NCBI RefSeq assembly: GCF_001921215.1
Contig: NZ_MSIF01000007.1
Coordinates: 305,993 to 369,992 of the forward strand
Source of the DNA: Actinophytocola xinjiangensis
GTDB taxonomy: Bacteria; Actinomycetota; Actinomycetes; Mycobacteriales; Pseudonocardiaceae
Length of the DNA: 64,000 bases
Reading direction: 5' to 3'
A program made the position numbers and the translations under genes. Positions 1 to 9,262 of this stretch are shown here, piece after piece. The stretch's first letter is position 1; the number at the start of each line of letters is the position of its first letter. The notes below the pieces were generated by a model. It did no database searches, was not told where the DNA came from, and was given only the letters and a program-made list of their open reading frames with translations.

Positions 1-554
1 TCGCCATGCCGTCCTCGGACAACACCGAGGAGTTCGACGCGCTGGCCAGGGGCGTGCGCTACCGGGTGCTCTACGAGACCGCGCTGATCGAGGAACCCGG
101 CATGATCGACAGCGTCGCGGCCGGGGTCCGCGAGGGCGAACAGGCCAGGGCCAGCGCCGCCCTGCCGATCCGGCTGATGATCGCCGACCGGACCGTGGCC
201 CTGTGCCCTCTGGTCCAGCACACCGCCGGCGGCGCCGAACCGACCGCCGCGCTGGTGCACGACTCCAGCCTGCTCGGCGCGCTGGTCGCGCTGTTCGAGT
301 CCTACTGGGAGCGCGGCTCCCCGCTGCTGGTCGACGAGCCGGACGACGAGGACCCCGAACACCTCGCCCCCGAGGAACGGCAGCTGCTGTCGCTGCTGGT
401 CGGCGGAGTCAGCGACAAGGCCGTGGCCACCCAGCTCGGCGTCAGCCAGCGCACCGTGCAGCGGCGCATCTACGAGCTGATGCGCCGAGCCGGCGCGCAG
501 TCCAGGATGCAACTCGCCTGGACCGCGAGCCGGCTCGGCTGGCTCAGCGACTGA
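1..554 (+). CDS. LuxR-type C-terminal HTH regulator, 5' end outside the window
   Basis: This is the C-terminal part of a DNA-binding transcriptional regulator. The reading frame is open to the left edge; the first ATG seen, at position 6, lies in the middle of the conserved body, so the gene probably starts upstream and loses an N-terminal domain. Actinomycete relatives often carry a TrmB-like winged helix there. The visible part has a mixed sensor-like region with the segment GVRYRVLYETALIEEPGM, then a LuxR-family helix-turn-helix in the last 60 residues (LAPEERQLL, then SDKAVATQLGVSQRTVQRRI). No ligand or target can be inferred. It ends one base from the stop of the convergent protease gene. 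The HTH assignment is firm; the family of the N-terminal part is an inference. Confidence 0.8.
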   Translation, partial: AMPSSDNTEEFDALARGVRYRVLYETALIEEPGMIDSVAAGVREGEQARASAALPIRLMIADRTVALCPLVQHTAGGAEPTAALVHDSSLLGALVALFESYWERGSPLLVDEPDDEDPEHLAPEERQLLSLLVGGVSDKAVATQLGVSQRTVQRRIYELMRRAGAQSRMQLAWTASRLGWLSD

Positions 555-3500
555 CTAACGCAGGCCGTAGGCCCGCACGACCGTCTGGTCGATCGCGTTG
601 CCGGCGGTGTCCTGCGCGAGGACCCGCAGGGTGACGAACCCGTTGGTGCGGCTGCGCGGCGGGTGCATGAACGTGGCCGTGTACCGCGAGCCCCACCCGA
701 GGACCCAGACCTTGGTCCAGGTCTCACCGTCGTCGTAGGACACCCAGGCCGAGACCGACCGGGTTCGGGGCCCGTTCAGCCCGTCCTGGTGCCGGGTGGT
801 CAGCCCGATGGTGGTCCAGCTGCCGGCGCGCAGCTGGTTGGCCAGGTCGGCGTCGACCTGGTAGTCCACCTGCGGCAGCGGCAGCAACGCCCCGTCGGCA
901 CCGCGCCGGGACTGGAAGGTCCACGCGGTCTCGGTCCGGGTGGCGAACTCCCACTCCGGCGTCGTGCGTGCCGTCGAGAGCTCCAGCCGGTAGGTGGCCG
1001 GGTCCGGCGAGGCCGGGAACTGCCGCCAGGCGTCCGGCGCCTCGGTGACCAGCTCACCGTCGCGGTAGAACCGCGCGCTGACCTCGTCCGCGGAGGGATT
1101 GCCGATCGTGGAGCTCTCGGCGAAGCCGTAGTGCCCGGCCCCGCTGTCGACGAACTCCGGGATCCGCACCGTCAGGGTGTCATCGGTACGGGTGGAGGTC
1201 AGCCCGGCCACGCCGGTCGGGATCGCCGGGCGCACCACCGGGGCGAACCAGCTCTCCCGCACCCGCTCCCCCGGCCGGTAGGTCCTCGCCTCGTGGGTGA
1301 TCCCGTTCTGCAGCGGGAAGTTGCTGCCCCACGAGTTGAAGTGCCGGACCCGGTGCTGCCACACGGTGTCGTCGGCGGTGATCCACTCCTCGCGCACCGA
1401 GGAGTCCACCGAGCGCTGGAACTGGCCGAACGTGGTGGCCTGCCACGGCCGCCAGGCGAACCACTGCTCCTTGAGCTTCGGGGCGCCGCCTGGCTCGTGG
1501 TAGGCGCTGGACACGACCGCCGAGGTGCGCCGGTTCACCCGGTGCACGACCTCGTTCGGGATCTCGCCGTTCTCCACCTGCATGACGTCGTACAGGTACG
1601 GACTGCTGGGGGTCCCGGTGACCTTCAGCGACACCGGCCCCCGGTCGAGCGCGGCGAGCAGTGCCTGGCCCTCCCCCAACCTGACGTCGGTGACCAGCAG
1701 CACCGGCGGGCCGTCGGCCGGCGTCACGTCCGACCGCGTCAGCTCGTCGGGGTAGCGCGTGTCCGGCGACTCCTTGATGATGATGACCATCGCCGCGCCG
1801 GCGTCGGCCGCGCGCCGGGCCATCTCGTGCACGTCGTGCCACTCCCCCGGCTTCGGCGGGTCGATCAGCGCGATCGCGTCCCGGAAGTCACCGGCGGCGA
1901 ACTCCTCCACGGTGCCGTAGCCGGCCGAGACGAGTTCGTGGGTGACCGTGCCGTCCATCAGGGGTGTGTCGCCGGTGCCGTAGCGCGGCAGCACGGTCAC
2001 CTTCGGCCCGGTCGTCGTGGTGGCGCTGAGCTGCGGTGCCCGCAGGCTCCAGCGGACCCCGAACTCCAGCTCGCCCTCGGCCGGCCGCTTCGCGGGCGTC
2101 ACCCACACCTCACGGGTGCCGTCCCATTTCTGCACGGTGCTGGTGATGGTCCGCTGGCCGAACTTCCGGTAGGCGTAGTAGCTCAGCGAGCCCTGCTGGG
2201 TCGCCGGCTTCGGCGTCTCCACCTTCGCCTGGACGGTCTTCTCGATGTCCAGGACGTAGGTCATGTCCCCGGTGACCTCCAGTTCGGGGTCCATGAAGAT
2301 GTGCGAGGTCTCGTCATGCTGGGTGCTGACCATGGCGGTGAGGTAGTTGACGCCCTCCGGGACGTCGACGGTCACGCTCTGGCCGTCGTAGATGTACTTG
2401 CGCACGTCGTAGCGCGAGTCCTGGCCGTAGACCGACACGTACGGGGTGAACGTGTGGCCGCCGTCGCGGCCGGATGCGCGGATGGTGAGCTTGTGGGTGG
2501 GGACGGCCTCGTTCGCGCCGAGCGCGGTGTGCACCACCACGTCACCGGCGGTGGCGGTCAGCCGTCCGCCGTGGACGCCGCCGTCCAGCGCCGCCGGGTC
2601 GGCGATCACCGGGACCGTCGCGCTGCCACCGGCCGGAACCTCCACGGTGGACTGTTCGATCCGGACGCCGTCACCGGAGTCGGCACCGCCCAGCGAGCGG
2701 ACGTCGAGATCCAGGGCGAGGGTCAGGTCCCCGTCGGTCAGGTTGGTGTACTCGACCTCGCCGCTGACCGGGCCGCCGTCCTCGTCGACCTCGCCGAGGT
2801 CGAGGGTGCCGGTGGCGTAGACGCCCTGGGAGACCGCGCGGGCGACGTCCACCCGCCCACCGCCGTGCTCGTAGACCGACCGGTCGGCCTGCGCCAGCGA
2901 CGTGCTGGCCAGCGCGTCCTTGAGCCGCGGGCCGGTCCAGTCCGGGTGGCGCTGGGCGAGGATCGCCGCCGCGCCGGCCACGTGCGGGGCGGCCATCGAG
3001 GTACCGGACGCGGCGGTGTACAGGTCGTCGACCGGGGTGCCCATCGACGTGCCGGCCGCGCGGGCGGCCACGATGTCCACGCCCGGCGCGGTGATGTCGG
3101 GCTTGACCGCCAGGTCGCTGGTGCGCGGGCCCTTGCTGGAGAACGGCGCCAGCACGTCGTCGCGGTCCACGGCGCCGACGGTCAGCGCGGCGGTGGCGTT
3201 GCCCGGCGAGCCGACGGTGCCCAGTCCCTGCTCGCCGTTGTTGCCGGCCGAGACCACGAACAGGGTGCCGGTCCGCTCGGTGAGCGCGTCGACGGCCCGG
3301 CTCAGCGGGTCGGTGCCGTCGCCGCTGCCACCGAGGCTCATGTTGACCACGTCGGCGCCGGACTCGGCCGCCCACTCCATGCCGGCCATGACCCACGACT
3401 CCTGGCCGAAGCCGTCGTCGCCGAGGACCTTGCCGACCAGGACGTCCGCGCCGGGGGCCACGCCCTTTCGGGCGCCGTCCGAGCCGTCGCCGGTGCCGGC

Positions 3501-4280
3501 GACCGTGGCCGCGACGTGGGTGCCGTGGCCGAACCGGTCACCGGTGTCCGGGCTGGTGGAGAAGTTCCGCGCCTGGGTGACCACACCGCGCAGGTCGGGG
3601 TGCTCGGCGTCGTAGCCGGTGTCGAGCACGGCGACCGTGGTGCCGGTGCCGTCGAAGCCGGCCTCCCAGGCCTGTGGCGCGCCGATCTGGGCGACGCTGC
3701 GGTCCAGGCTGGCGCGCACGCGGCGGTCGAGCGCGATGTGGTCGACACCGCCGCCCTGGACCGACTTCCAGAAGGTGGCCGCCTTGGTCCTGTCGGCCTG
3801 GACGGCGCGGGCGCCGATGCTGGTGAGGGTGGGGCCGAGGGTCGCGGCGGCCGGGGCCGAGGCGGTCGACAGCTCCGTGCCGTAGGTGAGGATCAGCGGC
3901 AGCGTGCGCCGCTGCTCGTCGGTGTAGCCCTGGGCGATCAGTTCGTCCACGTTGAACAGTGCCGGGTCGAGCCGGCCGTCGACGACCTGGGTCATGACGT
4001 CGCTCGGGATCACCGAGAGCGCGCCGTCGACCTCCTCCTGGAGGAAGGTGACCGACTCCCGGCCGGGTCCCGGCGTGACGGTGGCGGCGCGACGGCCGCC
4101 GGGAAGCTGTTCGAGGAGCACGACGTCCCCGGTGACCAGGGTGATCGTGTGGTGGACGGTCTCTGGGCGGGGCGGGGTGTCGCCCGGTTCGGGCGCTGCC
4201 GAGGCCACCTGCGTGCCGGTCAGGGTCAGGGCACCGCACACGGCCATGACGAGAACACGGGATCTCCATTGCATGGCCAT
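555..4280 (-). CDS. secreted subtilisin-like serine peptidase (S8), 1241 aa
   Basis: A secreted endopeptidase of the subtilase family. A Sec signal peptide covers about residues 1-29 (basic start, hydrophobic core, VASAA cleavage region). A propeptide-like region follows to about residue 190. The catalytic domain shows the full triad: Asp220 (VAVLDTGYD), His252 (FGHGTHVAATVAG) and Ser428 (SGTSMAAPHVAGA), with the oxyanion Asn at about 347 (SAGNNG). The long C-terminal half is beta-rich; around residues 780-880 it has a PA-like segment (MVIIIKESPDTRYP, PPVLLVTDV), as in large multidomain actinomycete subtilases. The chosen ATG has AGGAA five bases upstream. A large 42-base dyad lies 37-78 bases upstream and could act as its operator or as the terminator of the preceding gene. 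The natural substrate is unknown. Confidence 0.93.
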   Translation of the reverse strand: MAMQWRSRVLVMAVCGALTLTGTQVASAAPEPGDTPPRPETVHHTITLVTGDVVLLEQLPGGRRAATVTPGPGRESVTFLQEEVDGALSVIPSDVMTQVVDGRLDPALFNVDELIAQGYTDEQRRTLPLILTYGTELSTASAPAAATLGPTLTSIGARAVQADRTKAATFWKSVQGGGVDHIALDRRVRASLDRSVAQIGAPQAWEAGFDGTGTTVAVLDTGYDAEHPDLRGVVTQARNFSTSPDTGDRFGHGTHVAATVAGTGDGSDGARKGVAPGADVLVGKVLGDDGFGQESWVMAGMEWAAESGADVVNMSLGGSGDGTDPLSRAVDALTERTGTLFVVSAGNNGEQGLGTVGSPGNATAALTVGAVDRDDVLAPFSSKGPRTSDLAVKPDITAPGVDIVAARAAGTSMGTPVDDLYTAASGTSMAAPHVAGAAAILAQRHPDWTGPRLKDALASTSLAQADRSVYEHGGGRVDVARAVSQGVYATGTLDLGEVDEDGGPVSGEVEYTNLTDGDLTLALDLDVRSLGGADSGDGVRIEQSTVEVPAGGSATVPVIADPAALDGGVHGGRLTATAGDVVVHTALGANEAVPTHKLTIRASGRDGGHTFTPYVSVYGQDSRYDVRKYIYDGQSVTVDVPEGVNYLTAMVSTQHDETSHIFMDPELEVTGDMTYVLDIEKTVQAKVETPKPATQQGSLSYYAYRKFGQRTITSTVQKWDGTREVWVTPAKRPAEGELEFGVRWSLRAPQLSATTTTGPKVTVLPRYGTGDTPLMDGTVTHELVSAGYGTVEEFAAGDFRDAIALIDPPKPGEWHDVHEMARRAADAGAAMVIIIKESPDTRYPDELTRSDVTPADGPPVLLVTDVRLGEGQALLAALDRGPVSLKVTGTPSSPYLYDVMQVENGEIPNEVVHRVNRRTSAVVSSAYHEPGGAPKLKEQWFAWRPWQATTFGQFQRSVDSSVREEWITADDTVWQHRVRHFNSWGSNFPLQNGITHEARTYRPGERVRESWFAPVVRPAIPTGVAGLTSTRTDDTLTVRIPEFVDSGAGHYGFAESSTIGNPSADEVSARFYRDGELVTEAPDAWRQFPASPDPATYRLELSTARTTPEWEFATRTETAWTFQSRRGADGALLPLPQVDYQVDADLANQLRAGSWTTIGLTTRHQDGLNGPRTRSVSAWVSYDDGETWTKVWVLGWGSRYTATFMHPPRSRTNGFVTLRVLAQDTAGNAIDQTVVRAYGLR

Positions 4281-4316
4281 CAGGTTCCTGGGGCCACCCG
4301 CCGGCTGTCAGCAACC

Positions 4317-4358
4317 GGCGCTGTCCAACTTACGACGTGTCGTACTTTGGACAGCGCC
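4317..4358. promoter_or_regulatory. 42-base two-tier dyad (terminator and/or operator)
   Basis: Outer arms GGCGCTGTCCAA (4317-4328) and TTGGACAGCGCC (4347-4358) are perfect 12-base complements. An inner pair TACGAC (4331-4336) and GTCGTA (4339-4344) shares the same axis at 4337/4338. It lies just after the stop of the FG-GAP gene and upstream of the protease start, both on the minus strand. No U-tract follows. It could end transcription of the upstream gene, bind a dimeric regulator of the protease gene, or both. Confidence 0.6.
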
Positions 4359-4371
4359 GATCACCGCCGTA

Positions 4372-5823
4372 TCACGCGGTCGGGACCACGACCTTCCAGA
4401 CCGGACCTCGGTCGTTGCCGACCACCCGCAGCCGCTGTTTCTGGCAGGCCTGGACGGACGGATCGTTCACCCCGCAGCCGATCAGCGCCGGGTCGACCAC
4501 GACGATGTCGAACGCGCGCCCGGTGTCGGGGTTGAAGTCCCACGGCTGGCCGCCCGCCGGGCAGCGGCCGGTGTCGTCGTACTGGTGGCCCAGCGCCCCG
4601 GAGTTGATCACCAGGCCGCCGGTCGCCGCGTCGAACACCCACACGTACAGGTCACGCCGTTCGACCGTGCAGTTGTTGATCTCCACGCGGGAGATGCCGC
4701 TGGCCGGCGGGTCGATCGGCGGCGGGTCGGTCGGCGGCGTCGGCTTGCTGGCCGCCAGGTAGAACCGCACCGGGTCGGCGCTGTTGTCCCGGACGTAGGT
4801 CAGCAGGTCGGCGCGGCCGTCGCCGTCACCGTCGCCGGTGGCGCCGAAGTGGCCGGGAATGGAGGTCGACCAGCTGAACGGGGTGGCGTTGGTGAACTGC
4901 TGGCCGTCGGACAGGGCCACCAGCAGTTCCCAGGTCCCTTCCCAGGGAACCTGTTTCAACACCATGATGTCGCTGCGGCCGTCGCCGTCGAAATCGGCGA
5001 CCGAGCAGATCTCGTTGTCGATGCAGAAGAATCCGTGGCCGGTGCGGGCCGCCTCGAATCCGGTGCCGGTCGAGCGGGACCACAGCACGTTGCCCTTCTG
5101 ACCATCCGGTGAGGACGGTTTGAACGCGACCAGGTCGTCGCGGCCGTCACCGTCGACGTCACCGACGTGGCAACGTTCGGTGACGATGCAGAAGTAGTTG
5201 TGCCGCACGGCGTTCTCGCCGAAGGAGCGGCCGGTGGACCGGGAGATCCAGACCAGCCCGGTGTTCGGGGTGAACGCGACCAGGTCGGCCCGGCCGTCAC
5301 CGTCGACGTCACCGACCCGGCAGACCTGCTCGGTGACACAGAACCCGTCGTTCCACACGCCCTGGTCGGCGAACCCCGTCCCGGTGGACAGTCCCACCCG
5401 GACGTTGGCCGACCCGGAGGTGGTGCCGGTGCCCCAGGAGTAGCTGACCAGGTCGTCGCGACCGTCGCCGTCGACGTCGGCGGTCTGGCAGATCGGGCCG
5501 CAGAACCCGGACAGCCACTGTTGCGGGGTGGCGAACTGGAATCCCAGGGAGAGCCCGACGAACACGTCGCCGCCCGCGACGGGGGCGATCAGGTCGTCCC
5601 GGCCGTCGCCGTCGACGTCACCGAACAGCGGCGTGCCGACATGGCCCGGTTTGTCCCAGATCTGCCAGGTGTCCGGCGGTTGGAGGACCTCGTAGGCGGC
5701 CTGGCGTACCGCCGTCGTGCCGTCCACATCGGACTCCGCGGTGGTGACCAGGCCGAGCGTCGTGACCACCGCACAGGCGGCCAGGAACGTAATCCAGGGT
5801 CGGAGGAAGAATTTTCTCACCAT
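4372..5823 (-). CDS. secreted FG-GAP/VCBS repeat protein
   Basis: An exported protein of 483 residues with no recognised catalytic domain. The chosen ATG (5823) has GGAG eight bases upstream and begins a short basic N-terminus followed by a hydrophobic stretch (ITFLAACAVVTTLGLV), a signal peptide or anchor. The central part holds about six FG-GAP-type repeats, each with an acidic calcium-loop motif (GDVDGDGRDDLI, ADVDGDGRDDLV, GDVDGDGRADLV, ADFDGDGRSDIM and others). Known FG-GAP repeats fold as beta-propeller blades, so one propeller is likely. A proline-rich linker (about residue 370) leads to a C-terminal beta-rich domain of roughly 110 residues with several cysteines. Surface binding or adhesion is plausible but is inference. 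It is followed by the dyad at 4317-4358 and then by the protease gene. Confidence 0.85.
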   Translation of the reverse strand: MVRKFFLRPWITFLAACAVVTTLGLVTTAESDVDGTTAVRQAAYEVLQPPDTWQIWDKPGHVGTPLFGDVDGDGRDDLIAPVAGGDVFVGLSLGFQFATPQQWLSGFCGPICQTADVDGDGRDDLVSYSWGTGTTSGSANVRVGLSTGTGFADQGVWNDGFCVTEQVCRVGDVDGDGRADLVAFTPNTGLVWISRSTGRSFGENAVRHNYFCIVTERCHVGDVDGDGRDDLVAFKPSSPDGQKGNVLWSRSTGTGFEAARTGHGFFCIDNEICSVADFDGDGRSDIMVLKQVPWEGTWELLVALSDGQQFTNATPFSWSTSIPGHFGATGDGDGDGRADLLTYVRDNSADPVRFYLAASKPTPPTDPPPIDPPASGISRVEINNCTVERRDLYVWVFDAATGGLVINSGALGHQYDDTGRCPAGGQPWDFNPDTGRAFDIVVVDPALIGCGVNDPSVQACQKQRLRVVGNDRGPVWKVVVPTA

Positions 5824-5956
5824 GGACAGCACTCCAATATCCGGGCATTTCCCGTGATGTGAGGCATTCCCGCGGAACCGGCGCCGCGAGACCACAACCC
5901 TATCGGGGACGACCGGAAAACCGGATTACTCATCAGAGTGAATTTCCGCCGATTAT

Positions 5957-8245
5957 TCAGGGACGGAGGCTCCACACCTCGGGGTCGGCGCCGATCGACG
6001 ACTGCACGACGGCGCTGCCCGGCGTGGCACCGTTGGGCACCGCGAACAACACGCACAACGCGACCGTGCCGGACACCTCGCCCTCGCCCAGCGTGTCAAC
6101 GCACTCGTTGGTACGCACCGTGATGCCCGGGTCGATCGGCGCCCCGCGCTCGTCGAGCAACGCGGCCGACACGCCCAGCAGCGAGCTGGCCGGCGCCGGC
6201 TCGTCGAGCCGCACCGCGATCCGCAGGATCATCGCCCGGCTGCCACCGAGGATGACCGCCGTCTCCTCGTTGAGGTACTCCGACGTGTCCTCGACCAGGC
6301 CGGCCACCGCGATCTCACCGGTGAGCTGGTCGGTGTGCAGCGCCACCGCACCGCCGCGCGGACGCGCCCCGCCCGGCACGGCCGGGCCGGCCCCGGCGGT
6401 GTCCCGCCCGGTCACCGCGATCCGCGCGCCGCGCGTCCTGGTGTCGTCGCTCAGGCTCTGCTGGGGGCGGCTGTTGGAGTGGTAGGCGATGGCCACCTCG
6501 GCGATCGGGGTGACGTCGGGGACCGCGAACAGGGCGCAGCGCGCCAGGTCCGCGCCGGCCTTCACCGGCTCGGTCGCCTCCCGAGGGCAGTCCTGCGGCA
6601 GGGTCGCCGACCCGCTGTTGACCGGGCCCTTGAAGCTGTCCAGCGGGCTGATCATCAGCCCCCGGTCGTCGACCAGGTAGACCTGGTCGGCCAGGTCCGG
6701 CTCACCGGGCACCGCGACGACGGTGTGCACGGTGTAGCGCACCAGGGCCCAGTGGTGGCCGTCGTCGATCTCGTTGCCCAGCTCGGCGAGCGCGCTCTGC
6801 GCCTGGTCGCCGTCCTCGAACGCGTCCAGTCGCCAGCGCACCGCCTTGTCCTGGTACATGTAGTCCACGAACTCGCCCTGCTCCACGCGCGCCAGCACGT
6901 CGGTCGAGCCGCCGGCCACCGCCACCGGGTCACCGGCCGTGGCCGCCGGCAGCACCAGCCTCGGCCCGCCGGGCAGCGACCGCGCCGAGCCGGCGATCGG
7001 CGTGCTGCCGATCCCCCGGGTGTCGATCAGCGCCGCCACCCCGAGCACCGCCGCCGCGATGACCACCACCGCCGCGACCGCCGCCCACGACCTGAGCTGA
7101 CGCGGCCTGGCCGGTGCCGGCGCCGCCAACTCGGCCGCCGGGATCCGGACCGGGCCGGTCACGTCGGGTTCGCGCGGGCCACCGGCCTGCGGGCGCAGCG
7201 CCACCGCCGCACCCAGCGCGACCACGGCCTCTGGCTGGTCGTCGAGCCGGACCGGCACGCCCGACCACGACCCGAGCAGCTGGGCCAGCAGCGGCACCCG
7301 GCTGGAGCCGCCGACCAGCTGCACGGCGGTGAGGTCGCGCGGGGTCAGCCCGGCCGAGCGCACCGTGGCGTCCAGCAGCTCCACCGCGCGGCTCAGGTCG
7401 GGGCGCGCGAGTTCCTCGAACTCGGCGCGGGTGAGCAGCGTGTCCGGCAGCTCACCGGGCAGCGGCACGTCGGCCTGCGGGTGGGTGGACAGCGTCTCCT
7501 TGGCCGTGCGCACGCCGTCGCGGAAGCGGGCCAGGTCGGTCAGCGCGGCCGGCTCGGCCTGGCCCAGTCGCGCGCCCAGCAACGCCGCCAGCTCCGGGCG
7601 GTCACCGGCGAGGTGGTCCACGACCCGCTGGTCGAGGTCGTCGCCGCCCAGGTCGGGCAGCCCGGCGCAGGCGACGACGGACAGGCCGGTCGGCTCGCGA
7701 CGCACCAGGGCCGCGTCGCAGGTGCCGCCGCCGACGTCGAGCACCGCCAGCACGGCACCGGTCGGCAGGTCGTGGCGGCCGGCGAACCAGGCCGCGGCGG
7801 CGACCGGCTCGGCCATCATGCTCACCCGGGGCACCAGCCCCTGGGCGGCGGTCAGCAGCTCGCCGAGCTTGGTGGGGCCCCAGTCCGCCGGGTGGGTGAG
7901 CACCAGGTGCGACACGACGGCGTCCACGGCGGTGACCGCCTCGGCGATCGCCCGCACCAGCATCGTGCGCACCAGCGCCGAGGCCGGCACGACCGCGTCG
8001 CCCAGCAGCACCTCGTCCTCGCCGACGCGGGCCTTGGGCCGGCGTTCCAGCCGCGCCGGCTCGTCGCGGCCCAGCCGCAGCGCGTCCTCGCCGACCACCC
8101 CACGCCCGTCGCGGTCCCAGAAGACCGACGAGGGGAACCACGGCTGCCCGTCGACGGCCACCTGCCGCACCGGAATGCCCGGCCCGGCGACCGCGACCAC
8201 GGTGTGCGACGTGCCGAAGTCCACCACCGCGGTGACCTGATCCAC
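5957..8245 (-). CDS. membrane-anchored Hsp70-family protein with extracytoplasmic C-terminus
   Basis: The N-terminal ~360 residues are an Hsp70/actin-type ATPase: phosphate-1 motif DFGTSHTVVAV at about residue 9, phosphate-2 motif VLDVGGGTCDAALV at about 168, and adenosine motif VQLVGGSSRVPLL at about 308. No substrate-binding domain of the DnaK type follows. Instead a proline/alanine-rich linker leads to one transmembrane helix (about 385-408, SWAAVAAVVVIAAAVLGVAAL) and about 350 residues predicted outside the cell, with no family I recognise. GTG 8245 is chosen because AAGGTGGAGG sits five bases upstream; a GTG at 8284 would add 13 residues. ATP-dependent signalling or surface assembly is a guess. 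It is transcribed divergently from the ECF41 sigma factor gene. Confidence 0.85.
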   Translation of the reverse strand: MDQVTAVVDFGTSHTVVAVAGPGIPVRQVAVDGQPWFPSSVFWDRDGRGVVGEDALRLGRDEPARLERRPKARVGEDEVLLGDAVVPASALVRTMLVRAIAEAVTAVDAVVSHLVLTHPADWGPTKLGELLTAAQGLVPRVSMMAEPVAAAAWFAGRHDLPTGAVLAVLDVGGGTCDAALVRREPTGLSVVACAGLPDLGGDDLDQRVVDHLAGDRPELAALLGARLGQAEPAALTDLARFRDGVRTAKETLSTHPQADVPLPGELPDTLLTRAEFEELARPDLSRAVELLDATVRSAGLTPRDLTAVQLVGGSSRVPLLAQLLGSWSGVPVRLDDQPEAVVALGAAVALRPQAGGPREPDVTGPVRIPAAELAAPAPARPRQLRSWAAVAAVVVIAAAVLGVAALIDTRGIGSTPIAGSARSLPGGPRLVLPAATAGDPVAVAGGSTDVLARVEQGEFVDYMYQDKAVRWRLDAFEDGDQAQSALAELGNEIDDGHHWALVRYTVHTVVAVPGEPDLADQVYLVDDRGLMISPLDSFKGPVNSGSATLPQDCPREATEPVKAGADLARCALFAVPDVTPIAEVAIAYHSNSRPQQSLSDDTRTRGARIAVTGRDTAGAGPAVPGGARPRGGAVALHTDQLTGEIAVAGLVEDTSEYLNEETAVILGGSRAMILRIAVRLDEPAPASSLLGVSAALLDERGAPIDPGITVRTNECVDTLGEGEVSGTVALCVLFAVPNGATPGSAVVQSSIGADPEVWSLRP

Positions 8246-8334
8246 CGCCACCTCCACCTTCGAGTGTCGGTAGCACCCAAGCACAGATCCCGGGCGCCAG
8301 CGGGGGTTTCGCCGGAATCCGGTGTGCGGTCGAC

Positions 8335-8361
8335 GGTCACACCGGGCGGCCCGCGCGGGTC
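8335..8361 (+). promoter_or_regulatory. candidate ECF41-type promoter of the sigma factor gene
   Basis: GGTCACA (8335-8341), 15 bases, then GGGTC (8357-8361), ending 39 bases before the GTG start. The same GGTCACA-N15-GGGTC arrangement precedes the DoxX gene on the other strand (9742-9768). Published ECF41 promoters have a TGTCACA-type -35 element and a CGTC-type -10, so this fits autoregulation. The -35 element also lies in a perfect 8-base inverted repeat, CCGGTGTG (8319-8326) and CACACCGG (8338-8345). Confidence 0.6.
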
Positions 8362-8400
8362 AGTGCGGTGACATCATCCCGGCGGGAAAGGACGTGTCCG

Positions 8401-9261
8401 GTGGACGAGCACGAGTGGATGACGGCCCGGTTCGAGGAGCACCGGCCCCGGCTGCGGGCGGTGGCGCTGCGGGTGCTTGGTTCGCCGGTCGAGGCCGACG
8501 ACGCGGTGCAGGAGGCGTGGCTGCGGCTGCACCGCACCGACACCGCCGAGGTCGACAACCTGGGCGGCTGGCTGACCACGGTGGTGGCGCGGGTGGCGCT
8601 GAACATGGTGCGCGCCCGCCGCGAGCAGCCGTGGGAGGACATCGAGGCCGGCGCCGAGACCGGCGCCGGGGCCCCTGACCCGGAGGGCCAGGCGGTGCTG
8701 GCCGAGTCGGTCGGCCTCGCGTTGCAGGTCGTGCTGGACACGCTCGGCCCGGCCGAGCGGCTGGCGTTCGTGCTGCACGACCTGTTCGGGGTGCCGTTCG
8801 AGGAGATCGCGCCGATCGTGGACCGGACCCCGGCGGCGGCCAGGAAGCTGGCCAGCCGCGCGCGCCGCCGGGTGCGCGGCGCCACCTCGTCCGGCGACCA
8901 GGACCTGGCCCGCCGCCGGGAGGTGGTGGCGGCGTTCCTGACCGCCGCGCGCGGCGGCGACCTGGACACACTGTTGGCCCTGCTCGCCCCGGACGCCGTG
9001 CTGCGCACCGACGCGGCGGCCACGCGGTTCGGCGCGACCGCCGCGTCCGGTGCCCGGGAGGTGGCCGCCGGGTTCCTCGGCCGCGCGCAGGGCGCCCGGC
9101 TGGCGCTGGTCGACGGTCTGCCGGGGCTGATGTGGACCAGGGGCGGCACGACCCGCGTGGTGTTCGGCTTCACCGTCGCCGACGGCCGGATCACCGCCAT
9201 CGACATGCTGGCCGACCCCGACCACCTTGCCCGCATCGCCCTCCAGCCGCTGGCGCGGTGA
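8401..9261 (+). CDS. ECF41-type RNA polymerase sigma factor (SigJ-like) with SnoaL-like C-terminus
   Basis: An extracytoplasmic-function sigma factor that directs RNA polymerase to a small regulon. The region 2 core is EADDAVQEAWLRLHRTD; region 4 is seen in LGPAERLAFVLHDLFGVPFEEIA followed by a basic recognition helix (AAARKLASRARRRV). A C-terminal extension of about 110 residues resembles the SnoaL-like domain that replaces an anti-sigma factor in the ECF41 group. Its end, ADPDHLARI, resembles the conserved NPDKL-type motif of that group. GTG 8401 is preferred because GGAAAGGA lies eight bases upstream; the next ATG is at 8449 or later in the same context. The neighbouring DoxX gene is a likely target because both genes share a promoter motif. 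Confidence 0.92.
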   Translation: MDEHEWMTARFEEHRPRLRAVALRVLGSPVEADDAVQEAWLRLHRTDTAEVDNLGGWLTTVVARVALNMVRARREQPWEDIEAGAETGAGAPDPEGQAVLAESVGLALQVVLDTLGPAERLAFVLHDLFGVPFEEIAPIVDRTPAAARKLASRARRRVRGATSSGDQDLARRREVVAAFLTAARGGDLDTLLALLAPDAVLRTDAAATRFGATAASGAREVAAGFLGRAQGARLALVDGLPGLMWTRGGTTRVVFGFTVADGRITAIDMLADPDHLARIALQPLAR

Positions 9262-9262
9262 G

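Noticed and set aside
663..4535. A 1290-codon open frame on the plus strand opposite the S8 protease gene
   Set aside because: It is rich in Arg, Gly, Val and His with no domain, and it mirrors the minus-strand gene, which has a signal peptide and full catalytic triad. Such long antisense frames arise from high GC.
4860..5640. Repeated GTCACCGTCGACGTC-like words that resemble a regular DNA repeat or CRISPR
   Set aside because: They encode the DVDGDGR loops of the FG-GAP repeats, in frame and with irregular spacing, so they are protein repeats.
6335..8371. A 678-codon plus-strand frame opposite the Hsp70-like gene
   Set aside because: Low-complexity Arg/Gln/His composition and no motif; the opposite strand carries intact ATPase motifs.
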